DNA of 64,000 nucleotides. Source: Apostichopus japonicus (lineage: Eukaryota; Echinodermata; Holothuroidea; Aspidochirotida; Stichopodidae). The position numbers were made by a program, and so were the translations under genes. How positions within the stretch are numbered: the stretch's first letter is position 1; every line of letters begins with the position of its first letter. The notes under the pieces are model-generated. The model saw only the letters and a list, made by a program, of their open reading frames with translations, searched no databases and was not told the origin of the DNA. The stretch spans positions 29,339,554-29,403,553 of the forward strand of contig NC_092562.1 of the NCBI RefSeq assembly GCF_037975245.1, given 5' to 3'. This document shows positions 25,640-38,255 of the stretch, piece after piece.

Positions 25640-26060
25640 AATGTTTTAAAATATCAGGAAAATATTTGAACAAATACAATAATAACGTTATAAATGATGT
25701 TATTAAAACGTTAAATGTTGAGTCGCTAGAATAGCAGGATAACGTTTTCACAAATTTTTAAACAACGTTATTTCGTTGTCTGCACAACGTTTTTAATATG
25801 TTGCAGAAAATGTTGTTAATACATAATAACATTTTGACAAATGTTATGACAACGTTATAAAAAATGCTTTTAAAACATTAAATGTTGAGTTGATAGATTA
25901 GCAGGATAGCATTTTCACAACGTTTTATATAACACTAATTCGATGTCAGCACAATGTTTCAAAAATGTTTTAGTAAAAGATGTAAAGACGTTAAAGTAAT
26001 GTTATGATAACGTTATAGAAAAAAATCTAAAAGCATTTCCACAATTTCTGTGAGTACTTT
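25640..26060. repeat. AACGTT-rich tandem repeat, about 200-bp unit
   Basis: Units contain ATAACGTT, AAACGTTAAATGTTGAGT, TAGCAGGATAACGTTTTCACAA and GT(T/C)TGCACAACGTTT-type words. About two units are here and about three in the inverted counterpart (52330-52870). The outer edge begins CCCAGCTAACACAAAAATG here and reads as the complement of CCCAGCAAACACAAAAATG in the counterpart. It may be part of a repeat element of unknown class. Confidence 0.7.
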
Positions 26061-26203
26061 AGACGGGTTATTCGAGTTTCGAATGTAATGAAACATGAGA
26101 TTCAGAATGGTTGGCACTGTCTGGTTCTTCTAACACCGTCACAAAAGAGTTAATAAGACTTGAATGCTTTCTTTACTGTCAATTTATTGTAATTTAGCAC
26201 AAA

Positions 26204-26401
26204 TCATGACATCGTCAGAGAAAGCACATGTAATAGAATACAATCATCACTGTGAAGATCACCATCTTCTTCCAATGAAGTTCTTTTCCTCTTCTGTGCC
26301 AAAGAAATTTGTCTCTGTTTGGAACCAAGAAAAACAAAACATGCTTGATCATAGAGTAACACACTGTGAAATGTGGATTGTATATTTGGTTTTGCCTTCA
26401 A
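26204..26401 (-). pseudogene. Short open segment, possible terminal exon relic of a repeat-borne gene
   Basis: The minus strand reads CFVFLGSKQRQISLAQKRKRTSLEEDG in part (key basic KRKR segment). The same frame is kept in the other copy (plus strand, 51908-52096), where it ends in a stop shortly after. A pyrimidine-rich stretch ending in CAG just precedes RQISLAQ. The segment resembles a basic protein tail. Family unknown, and it may be noncoding. Confidence 0.2.
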
Positions 26402-27350
26402 ACATTACATGCCATATTTGTAAGGCGTTCTTCATACTATGACATAGTACTTGAGCACTGTTCATGCAACTGAAACAGTGAAAGTGGGAAACACATTCAC
26501 TTGACCCTAGATCACCTTTGACCTATGCCACATACAAAAGGGGTCTACTTAATATGGAGCGTTCAAAGCCCCATGTATGAAATCTGTCAATTAGTTTTTA
26601 TTTGTTATGGAAAATTTGTCAAAACGTTAGCATTTCTTGCAATACCATATTTTTGTCCTTCAAACCTTTGGAACTCTTTTAACCTAATATAAACTTTGAA
26701 CTCCAATATCCACCATGCAAAAATTCATTTGATCTCTGTTGACCCGAGATGAGCTTTAACCTCCACCATCATCAATAGGATGTTCTTCCAATACACATTG
26801 TACACTACCAAGTATGAGTCCTGTCAATGTTACCATTCTTACCATACGGTGTTAGCAATACGTACACACTTTGACCTGTGTTGACCATAGATGTTTTCTG
26901 ACCTCCACCAACATCAACAGGGTTCTTCTATGTGTGAACGTGTTATATTTCAACAATGGAAGTAAGCTCTGAAGATTTTCAACCTCTGAAATTATGTCTT
27001 TAATTGTTTAAAACTTAATACTGAGTCAAAGTATACAAAGGTACCCCATCCCCCCCCCCCCACACCTAACGAAGAGTGTTATTCATTCAAAACTGTTATT
27101 CATCACGTATATGCTCAAGTTATATCATACCTCCCAGGTAGTACAGTTAACCTTTGACATCCCTGCAAACCTCAGTGTATTTATTTAGTATTTTGAACTT
27201 TATGTAAGCTTGAAATTACAATGTGTGACAATAACAAGCAGTATTGTTTACTAGGATTTTAAAACTTGTGTCCACGGGACGCAACATCTTAAAAATGTTT
27301 GCGTCGGCTCAGTAAAACTTGCGTCTAGGCTGCTGTCCCTCATGAATACC

Positions 27351-27640
27351 TCTACAGGAACGCGCAATGCTTCAATATATAATGACCCTGACAATTCGCT
27401 GGCTTGTGCGTAAGGGAAGCGTGTAGTGGTATGCCTATAATGTGTACAAAAACATTTGATGGTGAAACCTTTAATTAATATGTAATAACCAAATGACTGT
27501 CAAATTGCCGAAGCGAGAAATTTGGCCGTAGATTAGTTACCATATATGCAGGCTTGAACGGCATACAATGCACACTGCTGTACGGTATACAACCACAGTG
27601 TGTATGATAATGTTATAGGATATATATCCTGTGAATTGTC
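27351..27640. other. Unassigned spacer
   Basis: No gene, repeat unit or paralogue recognised within this window. Confidence 0.4.
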
Positions 27641-28140
27641 GGAAATCAAGTAAACGAGTGTCTAGCCATAGTGCCAGCAAAAAAATATACAGCACTAGTC
27701 AACTGATTTTAGTGAACCATTAAATGTTGCGTGTATATGGAGTGCATATCGAAATATAGTCAACTGATTTAATCAAACATAATGCGAGCATAAAAATACT
27801 GCACTGCACTGATTTAAGTGAACCGTTAAACGTGCGTGCATATGCCGTGAGTGTCCAAATCAAGTAAAATGATTTAATCTAAACATAATGCCAGCATAAA
27901 ACTTCTGCACTAGTCAACTGATTTAAGTAAACCATTAAACGTGCGTGCATTGCCGTGAACGTCGAAATAAACGATTTTATCTAGACATAATGCCAGCATA
28001 CAAATATTTCATTTTTCAACTGATTGATGAGGATTATTAAATTCTGCGTGCTTATGCCATGAATGTCGTAAATTAAGTAAAACGAGTGTCTGGACATAAT
28101 GCCAGCATAAAATTACTACTCCTTTCAGTTTTCAACTGAT
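27640..28140. repeat. About 115-bp tandem repeat, about five units
   Basis: Each unit contains ATAATGCCAGCATAAAA, CACTAGTCAACTGATTTAAG, ACCATTAAACGTGCGTGCAT and GCCGTGAA-GTCGAAA-type words with unit-to-unit variation. A shorter array of about two to three units is at 59220-59475. Confidence 0.85.
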
Positions 28141-28900
28141 TTAATTGAACCTTTAAAGGAATAACGAAGGCAGGGATCATATTTATAAAATGAAATACCC
28201 TCCTGAAATCTGTTGCACAAACAGGGTGGTACTAGATCTATTGTAAAACAAATAATCAGATTTGTATTCAACATGACACTTTTGAGATTATAGCCTGTCA
28301 AAGATGACCCCTTTTTGTACAGAGCAACTTTACAACCTCATTAATTAATATTGAGAAAAGCTAAAACCCTGAAATTTGGTATATTGTACAAACTGTATGT
28401 TTATAATTAAACCCAAAAAGACCTTACAGTTCTCACATTGCTATGTTGTAATCAAATGGCATCAAAAACCCTTCGTTATGTTGAATCGCAGAACAAACTA
28501 GCTACGTCAGAGCTGCACAAATTGCAAACATATAATTTACAGGAAGCATTGTAATCATTAGTTTGTATTGTTTGCACTGGACATATAACCTCTTAAAGAA
28601 TCAAGTATCCTGAAGCAATCGTTTGTAGACGTCGGGTGGGAGAGAGAGACAGTCAAAGAAGACATGAGACAACCAGAGTTAGAGCTGAACTGCCTTGTAT
28701 TTTACTTTACATGCCACACCCGGTGTACTTTAGCAGTACCACCTTTACATTATATCTACATTACAACAAGGCACGAGAACAATATACAATTACATAACAC
28801 ACATTCCACATATATACAGATGTACCTCTACAAGTTTAGGAGCAATTTCTCACTTAAAATTGCACATTAATTCTCACAAAAAATACCAAAATTGATTATT
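28140..28900. repeat. Block C copy 1
   Basis: Noncoding, forward-oriented match to about 59480-60400, very similar over its length. The right end breaks near 28868. The 68-codon frame at 28664 and its counterpart at 60182 are probably incidental. Confidence 0.8.
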
Positions 28901-29410
28901 TTACATTTCGGAAATGAGGCATTACAAATTGACCACTATTAAATGTTTCGTCATGATCGAGAATTTCCTGCAACGGTGGGGACTGATTACTTATATATAA
29001 AAGGAATGGGCAGTAAGTTTTACTAAGGTATGTCTCACTCCCTATCAAATCCAGACATTGAGGTATTGGCGGTAAGAACTCGCCCTAGATTTTTACCCAG
29101 TATAATGTATCGAATATCACCATCGTAAATGTTTATACTCGTCCATCATTGCACTTTTCTGTAGCTGATTCAGAAGTGATGAAAGCAATCTATAATATCC
29201 TAAAAGACAACCCACGCTCAAGTATAATATATGTAGGAGCTTTTCACAATTCCCAGTCACATTCCCAATGTCTAGTATTACACTACATGGGGTATATGTT
29301 AAAGAAGATAACTACAAAGTCAGGAAACTCCATCCTATTGCTACATCTGATCAGTTCAGCATTTGTATCATGCCAAAGTATAAGGGAAAGCACAGGAAAC
29401 CTCAAACGAA
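28901..29410 (+). pseudogene. Unidentified gene fragment fused to a decayed SLC35G copy
   Basis: From about 29060 to 29410 one plus-strand frame is open for roughly 110 codons with protein-like composition: segments such as VADSEVMKAIYNILKD, IIYVGAFHNSQSHSQ and LVLHYMGYML suggest alternating helix and strand. It has no start ATG in good context at its head and runs directly into SLC35G-derived sequence at 29411. I do not recognise the family. It could be an exon of an unrelated gene joined by duplication, or chance. The first 150 bases hold nothing recognisable. Confidence 0.25.
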
Positions 29411-30227
29411 ATCCTGTTAGTCAAACGGCCTTATATTCCGTACACTGGAACCAATTCCTACAAACTGTTATTGACTTTGACGCTTAATGGTTGCGACTGC
29501 CGACTGGTGACTTCGATCAGTAGCTGATGTGTTTACCTCTCCAGGAGATGCTGTTTCCATCAATTATACTGCGGCTATCTATGCAGGTATATTCAGAGTG
29601 ATTTTGTAACGTGACCGTTGCCGAGTATGAGACATCATATTCATCATTCTTTCTGTGATAGGTGTATTTCTTGTAGTGATGTCAACACTTATATTTGACA
29701 AACCTCTAGCTGTTTCAAATGTCTTGTTTCCCTAGGAATAGGTTTGGCAATTTTCAGCGGTATAATGACCGGTTCAACTTACGTGATAGGTTCCTATTTC
29801 GGAGAAAGTTACATTTCACCGTTAATAGTTTTATTTTTCATAGCATTGGCAGAAGTCGCTATCAGTATTACACTCTGTACTTCACTTCAACAATGGGGGC
29901 AACATAACGGACTATTCTGTATTACAGGTGTTCAAACTAACCTCTGGTGGAGTCTTCTGGTTTTGGGGCAGTTTATTAGTGTTTACGGCTGTGCAGGTTG
30001 AACAACCGACCTTCATCACCATTGTTATGACGTCAGAGACTTTTTTAGTATTTCTGGGTGGGTATGTCTTTCTTGGATTGACTACTCTGTTGTCGGAGAA
30101 CCTCGGTGCCGCTTTTATTGTAGTAGCTTGTATCGGTAGCACAGCTGTAAGGGACAGAAATACATCATCTCGCACAACAGCGGACGGGCAGGGTGACGAA
30201 GAATTGGTTTTGGTGGATCAAAACTGA
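29411..30227 (+). pseudogene. Decayed SLC35G-like copy, 5'-truncated
   Basis: Aligns to codons from about residue 73 of the intact gene at 396-1433 through its stop. It is missing the N-terminal 70 or so residues and has small deletions and a local duplication near 29490-29500. There is an in-frame TAA near 29607 where the parent reads a codon before the conserved R-D, and frameshifts near 29735 and 29915. The C-terminal quarter (from about 29928) stays open and retains LLVFTAVQVE, VMTSETFLVFLGGY and the acidic tail. It occupies the SLC35G position in SD1 copy 2. Confidence 0.85.
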
Positions 30228-31410
30228 AAAATTTACCAGGTTTCTTTAAATACGACAAATATAATGTGCGAAATTCGACCATGGTAAATCTGGATAGACG
30301 TGAAATTTATCGACGTGAGAATTAATGACTTTACAATTATTTTATTATGATAATAAATACTAATACAAATAATATTGAGTGAGGTATTAGAACAAGTTAA
30401 GTGCAACTTTGTGCTAGAGTTAGCAGTATTGTCAATCCATTTGTCACAACAGTAAAATACCCGTTCATGTGTCTGAAAAGGTTAACTGTAAAACAGACTA
30501 CAATGTTTCGAAGGTTTACTTTGATACGTACTCTAGATGTAAAGGCATATGTAAAGTCAATCAACTTAAATGGGCAGAACTGGTGGACAGCAGAAATATG
30601 AAAGATATTTATGTAAGCTAGGGTACAAGGACAAGTTGGAGCAGCAAGATGGTGTACAATATAATGTTCCCATTAATTTCATTTATTTGTCTTTCTTCTG
30701 TTTTGTTGTTTTGCAAAAGAAAATGGGTTCCATTGGGTTACCATGATCACTGGGCACAGAATTAGAAAATGGGGTTAAACATTTTTGATATAGGGTATTA
30801 TTTAGAATAATATTAGGGCACGTTTTTGCTTATCAACAATTTGAATCCACTTCTCGTAACACCAAATCCACATATAAGTGTAGGAAAAGTTTTACAGTGC
30901 ATCATTCTTTACGTAATTTAGGTTTTCGTTTCATAAAATCTTCTTAAATTTAGAAATGATGCCAGATGGAAATTTCATCAATGTTAAGGGACGGAACTTG
31001 GACAACTTTAAAATTATTGCAAGATGGAGGTGACATATACTTTCAATAAGACATGTCCAACGAATAAGTTTGTTCAATTGTTTTTTCCAAATAAATGTGC
31101 GCCAATAGTTTCCAAGGCTGAGCAAGGACCCGGAAATTGTTTTGCCATGAACTATATAAATCACAAAAACAATAGTAAAGCTTGTCTTATGTAGGTCCAA
31201 ACTTTTGAGTACAACAACACTTTTTGGTTAGGTGATCAAAGGTTATTTCACGTTGACAGAGGCCAGTCTGAAACACTTGCCATCAGAAGAACTCTAATTG
31301 GGATGCTCTTGATACTTGGTAAAGTGGATCAACCTAATGAAGTATAAATACCCTGACTGCAGAATGGGATATGTTCACTTGAGCGATTTGACAAGAAATC
31401 TCTTATAAGA
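30228..31410. repeat. SD1 left arm (copy 2)
   Basis: Collinear with 1434-2566. No gene. Confidence 0.75.
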
Positions 31411-31424
31411 ATATATATATATAA

Positions 31425-31508
<84 letters not shown>

Positions 31509-31509
31509 C

Positions 31510-31544
<35 letters not shown>

Positions 31545-31680
31545 TAGTCTCAACTACATACTAGTCTCAACACATATATATACACACACATATATATAAA
31601 TATATATATATATATGTGTGTGTGTGTGAGTATATATATATTTTTTTATAAATATATATATATATTTATTTATATATATA
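31410..31680. repeat. Compound AT-rich microsatellite
   Basis: AT runs with interspersed TTTATATATAT and ACACACATAT/GTGTGTGT tracts. It marks the insertion point of the unit that follows. Confidence 0.9.
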
Positions 31681-31789
31681 TAGTTGCTCAACGCGTGAAA
31701 CTCTGAGTAACAACTACTGGTGTTCCACTAGTCCCAACTAGTCTCAACACATATATACACACACATATATATATAAATATATGTATATG

Positions 31790-31853
<64 letters not shown>

Positions 31854-32393
31854 AGTATATATATATGTATATATTTATATATATATATATATGCATATAT
31901 ATATATATGTGTCTGGTGTGTGTGTGTGCGTGTGTGTTTGTTTGTACAGTCAATAATGGAAGAAATTAAATTAATGTGGAAAATATTAAATAAAATTTCA
32001 GACAAACTGGTATGGTAGTTACCAATAAAGGGATATCATTAGTTTGTTTTAACAATCTGTATGTTATGTTTATCATTCACAGATTGATTGATATAATTCA
32101 GACTTTCTTCTATTCGTTTGGCAATTCTCCCTCCTGGAAATACAGGTATATTTGCTTATACATTGCCATACGTTTCTTTTTACATTCCATTCACATTCTT
32201 CAAGTTATGTTTAGAACCTGCAATAGGCTATCCATCTACTCAAGGCATTTATGCTTGGTGCACTATTTCATAAAGTACTGGTATAAGATATAACTGTAGT
32301 TGTGAAAGAATAAAACGCTTATCTTTAGCTAATCTGAATGACAAAGCTGAAGTCAAAACAAGAAAAGTCTCTAGTCATTACGAACCCATATGC
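31680..32393. repeat. Block F copy 1, adjacent to an SLC35G 3' fragment
   Basis: Begins TTGCTCAACGCGTGAAACTC and matches 50200-50815 in direct orientation. It includes AT/GT microsatellites (31745-31945) and a 93-codon plus-strand frame (32012-32293) that is also open in the other copy (50426-50707). That frame is Phe/Ile/Tyr-rich, starts GTG in one frame call, has no recognised domain and lacks a convincing ATG context. It is probably noncoding. Confidence 0.7.
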
Positions 32394-32587
32394 AACCTGT
32401 GTGATAGGTTCCTATCTCGGGGAATATTGGCAGAAGTCGCTATCGGTATTACACTCTATACTTCATTTTAACAAATGGGGCAACATAGCGGACTGTTCTG
32501 TATGAAAGGTGTTCAAACTAACCTCTGTTGGAGTCTTTTTGTTTTGGGGCAATTTATTAGTGTTTATGGCTGTGCAGGTTGAACTTT
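32394..32587 (+). pseudogene. SLC35G 3' fragment (small, decayed)
   Basis: Derived from the region equivalent to about 977-1210 of the intact gene. It has an internal deletion of about 40 bases after CTATCTCGGG, an in-frame TAA in the segment for TSFQQWG and a TGA after CTGTA. It ends at CAGGTTGAAC, then rejoins SD1 sequence near 32620. The left breakpoint with block F is the same as at 50816. Confidence 0.8.
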
Positions 32588-32619
32588 ACTTATATATGCA
32601 AGTATCGCTATATTACAAG

Positions 32620-33552
32620 AGAATTTATTTGCGTGTAAGGACACAACACAGTAAACAAGGCTGAACTGTTAAAGCAAATACAATCAAGATGACCAAAGTT
32701 TGCATAAGGTCTCATAAAGATATTATCGTCAGAGTAATGTCATTGACCAGACTATAAAATAGAGTGCTGAAGATGCATTGTTAATTTTTATTTCGTTGAT
32801 AATTTGTTTTTATATGGGAGGTTATACACTTCCAAGAAGGATAAACGTAGGATAAGAACGGTCGATAATTCTATAAAGTTCTCTTACGAATTTATTTACC
32901 ATAAATATACGTGATTTTTTACTCTATAGATATGTTGTGTCGCCTAGCTGAAGCTTAGAATATGCCTTCACGTGTCGCCTCCTGTGTTCTCTAAATACTA
33001 AATTGACATTGAGCCTTAAACAGAATCTGGGTACTCGATAATACCAACTATATGATAAAATAGAGCAGGAAGTATGTTAGAGCAAAAGTGCACGTGAAAA
33101 CGAAAGAAATATGTGTATTTTATTTCAAGACCCTGTATGGAACCTTTCAAAATGAGATCAAATACTGACTCAATATACAGGAGTATACCAATCACTATAT
33201 CATCAATATTATAAACTTCTTACCTAACACGTGTTCGTGCCGTAGCTGTCTGTAGCACACTTTACAATATTGGGTAAACGTACTACCCAACACTGCAAGG
33301 TACGTAAGTATCGACACAACGGTGGATAAAACTTACCAAAACAAAGTACACTACAGACAATCTTCATCAAACTATCACTTTTTTGGTAATTAAATTGGTT
33401 GAACTGGGCAGTCGTTGGTTGGATGTAAAACTACCCAATTTTGGGTAAAATATTATTTAGAGTGTAAGTATAACGTCTGAAATAGTTAATCATCTCAAGT
33501 CTAATCTCGCCATCTATATTACTGTATAGCCGACGGTATGTATATTTGAAGT

Positions 33553-33619
<67 letters not shown>

Positions 33620-34018
33620 TATATATATATATATTAGAAACTACGAATTTATTATTTTGTAAATATATTATAAGGTACTAAAGCATATTTTATTGTCGTT
33701 GGTTCCAAGAGGTTATCAAGATAAGCTTGACCACTTTTGGCTACCAACAGGCTATAACTTTTTACAGCGGTTATAACGTTCGCGAGGAGATTATTAACAG
33801 TATTTTATTATATTTGATTTTATTTACTTTATTTGCATTTGTCGACAAAACTTTATATGTATACATCTTAAAGGCTAAGCTGATATCTGGGGTGTAGGAT
33901 TTGCATGATTGTGAACTTTTGTCTCTTTCAAAGTCTCTTTCGTAAATTTTAAAACTACATATACTTTTCTAGTGTCTGTCCGTTGTTTTAAATACCAATG
34001 ACATAACGCATTCCGTTC
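32620..34018. repeat. SD1 spacer (copy 2), with empty site of the CACTG element
   Basis: Collinear with 2660-2879 and then 7666-8815. Position 32848-32849 is the unoccupied TA target. It includes an AT array at 33554-33634. No gene. Confidence 0.75.
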
Positions 34019-34267
34019 ATGCATGTCCGAAACATACATACCGCGTATTATAGGGGTTTTGCTGGAACACCGATGAACGTTGTAACATATTTTCATTATG
34101 AACCGCCAATGTCTATGCACCTAACTATTTTGCAATGTTATGAATATTTAACAATGAGAGGTCCAAAATGGAGAACCGCACATCATCGTATTAATACAAC
34201 TCACATCAAGATTCTGAAATCGAAGACGATTCAAACCCATAATAACGTGAAAAGTAGACTGCAGTAA
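34019..34267 (+). CDS. Small uncharacterised open frame, paralogue of 8771-9037
   Basis: 82 codons, open over the part shared with 8771-9037 (NIHTAYYRGFAGT through HNNVK) but with different ends. No family recognised. It may be incidental. Confidence 0.18.
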   Translation: MHVRNIHTAYYRGFAGTPMNVVTYFHYEPPMSMHLTILQCYEYLTMRGPKWRTAHHRINTTHIKILKSKTIQTHNNVKSRLQ

Positions 34268-37200
34268 TGGAGAAAAAAAACTAATATAGAACGAAAACTA
34301 AAGCAAGATATGCTCTCAGCTCTAGTCCTCTGACGTTGGGACTGTATCCATGTTATTATCATGATGACGGTGTTATGTCTATATAGTGATTTGTGTCCAT
34401 TCCCTATGACAGAGAATAGAGGCTACCCAGTTATCTTAGCCAAAATGAAATGCAAAACAACATCGAGCAAGAGGGTAGCGCCATGACTGCAGGGGTTGAG
34501 GGCGAGCTTCCTGTCATTGTACCAATGAAACACGTTGTGTACATTTAACGAGTACCGCATCAAATGGGTAGCCATATGTCAGCCAGAGACATGTAAAAGA
34601 ACAAATGCTTAAGAGAAACCTGATCATAATCTATCAAACATTATATCACCAATGTTTGTTTTTTTTTTATTGATCTCTATCATGGTCATATATTTTTTGC
34701 TTGTCGTATAAACTGCCATTCAACATTGATAGGTTTCATCATAAAACTGTAACGATACAATTAACCTTATGCAAGATTTCAACTTAAGCAAAGGAAACCA
34801 TTCTGAGATCCCGATAAGCTCTTTACTCAGAAGGGTCTCGTGTTATTTTGTTTTTTAATTTTCTCCTGTTTAAGTTCACACAACTTATCAATAACATTAA
34901 ATTGATATTGAAAGACGAAAAAGACTGAGAATAAATCAACAGAAATGAATTGGGACTTTTCATCTTCATTGGAGTTTGGAAAACCTGTGTCATTTCTAGG
35001 TTTTCCTTGCCTTACTTTCAAAGATCTCCTCGCCCCATACCCACTCCCTTAGCAAGATATGTTATCTGTACCCTGTTATGTAAACAAATTTTTTACTAGT
35101 TCTACGACTTATTGAAAACATTACATTAACATTGAAAGAGGAAAGACGAAAGAGACTGAGAATAAATCAACAGAAATGATTTGGGACTTTTCATCTTTAT
35201 TGGAGTTTGGAAAACCTGTTTCTCCCCGCCCCCACCCTACCCCTCCCGCCCTTAGCAAGATATGTTATCTGTACCCTGTTATTTAAACTAATTTGGTCAT
35301 AGATGTTTGGTGCGTACGTAGATGGAGCTTCTTGGAAAGATTTTGGATTCACTACTAAGGCTACAGGCCAAATTTCTAAGCAAAGGAAACTTTTCTGAGA
35401 TCCCGATAAGCTCTTTAATCAGAAGTCTAATAATAATTTTCTTTCATTTTCTCCAGTTCAAGTTCTACGACTTATTGATAACATTACATTGACATTGAAA
35501 GAGGAAAGAGACTGAGAATAATTCAACAGAAATGAATTGGGACTTTTCATCTTTATTGGAGTTTGGAAAATATGTGTAATTGCCGTAGTTTCCCTAGCTT
35601 ACTTTCATAGACCACACCCCCTTGGCAAGATCTGTTATCTGTACACTGTACCCGAGGCACCGGGAGTCCGATCTTGTCAACTCACGAACTATGTAATTAT
35701 ATTTGCTGACTTGATGCTGGTTAGCACTTATCGCTGATTTACGAAGCCTTTCTGACCTCAACATGCTACACCTTTCACACTTCGAGGAATAGTAATGGCA
35801 CCATAAACTGTCCAATCATGTAGTGAGCATTTTACCAATGAATATTCATAACCCAATCGGAAGACCAATTCTTCGTCAGTTATTTTACTCGGCATAAAAC
35901 CCATCCAAGAAGAGATGATATAATTAATATTTTTAATTTGCAGCCACTTCAAACGTTCAAGTTCCGCAGAGAGGTTCAGCAGCGATAAAAAAGTAACTAT
36001 TGAAAGATAAGAGACGTTACTTCGACAGTGAGACAGGTAATAATTACTTTTAATTTTCTTATCATTCAATGATTGATATTTTAGAAAACGGGCTCTCTAA
36101 CTCGAATATTTGGGTAGGTTTAATCGGTCGATATTATCTTACTCCTTAAAATTTATTTTATATTTAATCCACTAAGAAAAAGTTCAGGATTTTATTTTAA
36201 GCATATATCGTTTACTTCCATGCATAGTTAAGGAATGTCTCCATGGATGTAATTATTCCCCTATTTGGCAAGTTTCAGACCTAATTCTCACCTTAATCTC
36301 GCTTTATCTGCCTTAAAATTGTTCATAAAATGCGGTTTAAATATTGAACAACAGCTGACTGCTATTATGTCATGCAGATGTTTGGAAATGTTGTAGAACT
36401 ACGAGATAATGAGTTAATCAATACAATCTTCAAAAAGACAAAACATTTGGAAACGGAATTTTCTTTTAACATACGCGCTTAATCATTTCGACAAGTTGAC
36501 TATGAATTTAACTAGATACTGTTTGAGTTCATATTAACTTTAATTGGAAAACACATACATTTAACTAGCAGAATTGACCTGAACACTAAAATTAAATTTC
36601 AGTAATAAAGTCACTTAATAGTCGCGTGTCTGCTTGTTTAGGCTTTAAAATTCTTGCAATATCACATCAAGAGTTCTGGGTTATAACAAAATAAAGCAGT
36701 AAACTTGAAAATTGGTTAGTATGTAAACACTTGGGCTATTTTAATATATATGTAGAGGCTTATATTTGTAAATACCTTATTTGTTCTGTTTTCATGAGAC
36801 TTCAAGTTAAAGTAATATATTAGATATCTGCAGGTATCCTGAATAGTGTAAGACAGAAACACTGGCATTTAATTTCATGATGAATTAGAGACCAGTCCAA
36901 ACATTGCTTAATTTGACTGCATTTTACGAACAACAATAGTAATATCAAACCATCACGCATTTTATGTTACATGTTGCCTTATAACCTGATTTCGGAAATG
37001 GGTTAATTATTGGTGAAACAAAGAAGGAGGATATAATGTTCACGTAACTTTCATGTTGATTCCCATGCAATGTGGAGTTACATTTGTCGATACACATTGT
37101 GGTATTTAATTAGTCTAATTAAATTAGTCTTGCATCCACTTTTCGTTCTTTGTCTACCATGATTGGGAATACTAAGTATACATTACAGTAAATGTTTAAA

Positions 37201-38057
37201 AAATTGTTCCTAAGAACTCCGATCCGATAATTAACATTTCCATATTTGCAAATTTGCATTCAGAGATCATGAGTGTTGTTATGCATCACTGAGCATGTGC
37301 TTTAAGTTAACGTCTGAGGTGATATTATCGTAAACGAACCAAGCTACCAGGAAAAAATTTAGACTAACGTTCTTGTTAAGCATCTGATGATGATGGTAAT
37401 TTAATGACGCTGATAGTTAAGGAACACGGCATATGCAAATGATGTTTCTTTATTCCGTTATTTGCTCTGTACTGCTCGTGAATAATTCATACAACAGACC
37501 ATCAAAAGACATACTTGTACATGTAGACAGAGAAAAACAATAAAAGATATCGACGCAAAATCGATTCCAGTCAAAATAAGCTTATAGATAAATCCAAATA
37601 TTTATACCAAAGCAGCCAATACTTTACCAACTTACCTTCCAAAATATTTCTTTGAAAAATACATCTTTGTTAATTTAACTAATCTTTCAAATAATCCATA
37701 GTTTCAATAAGTGATAGGGATTCCCTTTATGTTCTTACCATTGAGACAATCAAGTTTCACTAAAATAATGATACGATTCAAATGACAGAAAAAACCATCC
37801 GCAAACAGCATAACAGAAATATCAGTTAGATCAAGCAGTAGTCAAATATAATGTTTCTCCAATATGTAATTTCTTAACTAACGCTTGTCGGTAAATGCTT
37901 ACGTTGGATGAAATCTCGTTTCAGTTACTTTTCACGAATCTTAACTTTCCGTTCGATATCAGAGAGCTACTTTGGACTTTGATACTGCCAAACTGTCTTA
38001 TGGCTGACACTATACAAGTGTAACATAATAAAAATGATAGAATTCAATGGGTAACCA
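34268..38057. repeat. SD1 spacer (copy 2) with a threefold local repeat
   Basis: Collinear with 9040-13335 but lacking the AT arrays and SINE of copy 1. The TTGGGACTTTTCAT-containing local repeat is present three times (about 34900, 35170, 35530) against two in copy 1. No gene is recognisable. Confidence 0.7.
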
Positions 38058-38255
38058 ATGTTCTACGAAACTCTGATGGGTCGAATTCACGTTTGCAAAA
38101 CGCTTGCGCATAGTTTCACTTTGAAGACACTGCATGGCAGGACTTCATATGTAAAAGTAGTGGACAACAACAACGAACTTTACTTGACTGTGAAAGCACG
38201 TCATCAGCCCTTCATTTCTTTTCAAATCGTTCCCTTACCTTACAGGCCTCAGAAA
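38058..38255 (+). other. Possible N-terminal extension or 5' leader of NAT-like copy 3
   Basis: The same 66-codon open extension as at 13336-13533, starting with ATG and ending with an acceptor-like TTACAG before GCCTCAG. Probably leader plus intron remnant. Confidence 0.4.

Larger units (their letters stand above)
25040..27350. repeat. Block D copy 1 (inverted counterpart at 51415-53290)
   Basis: Noncoding block sharing, in reverse orientation, an AGGCCTAGG-rich segment, an AACGTT repeat array, a short open segment and a TTTGACC-rich segment with 51415-53290. The array and the ends align well. About 26650-27230 has no counterpart in the inverted copy. No gene is recognisable. Confidence 0.75.
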
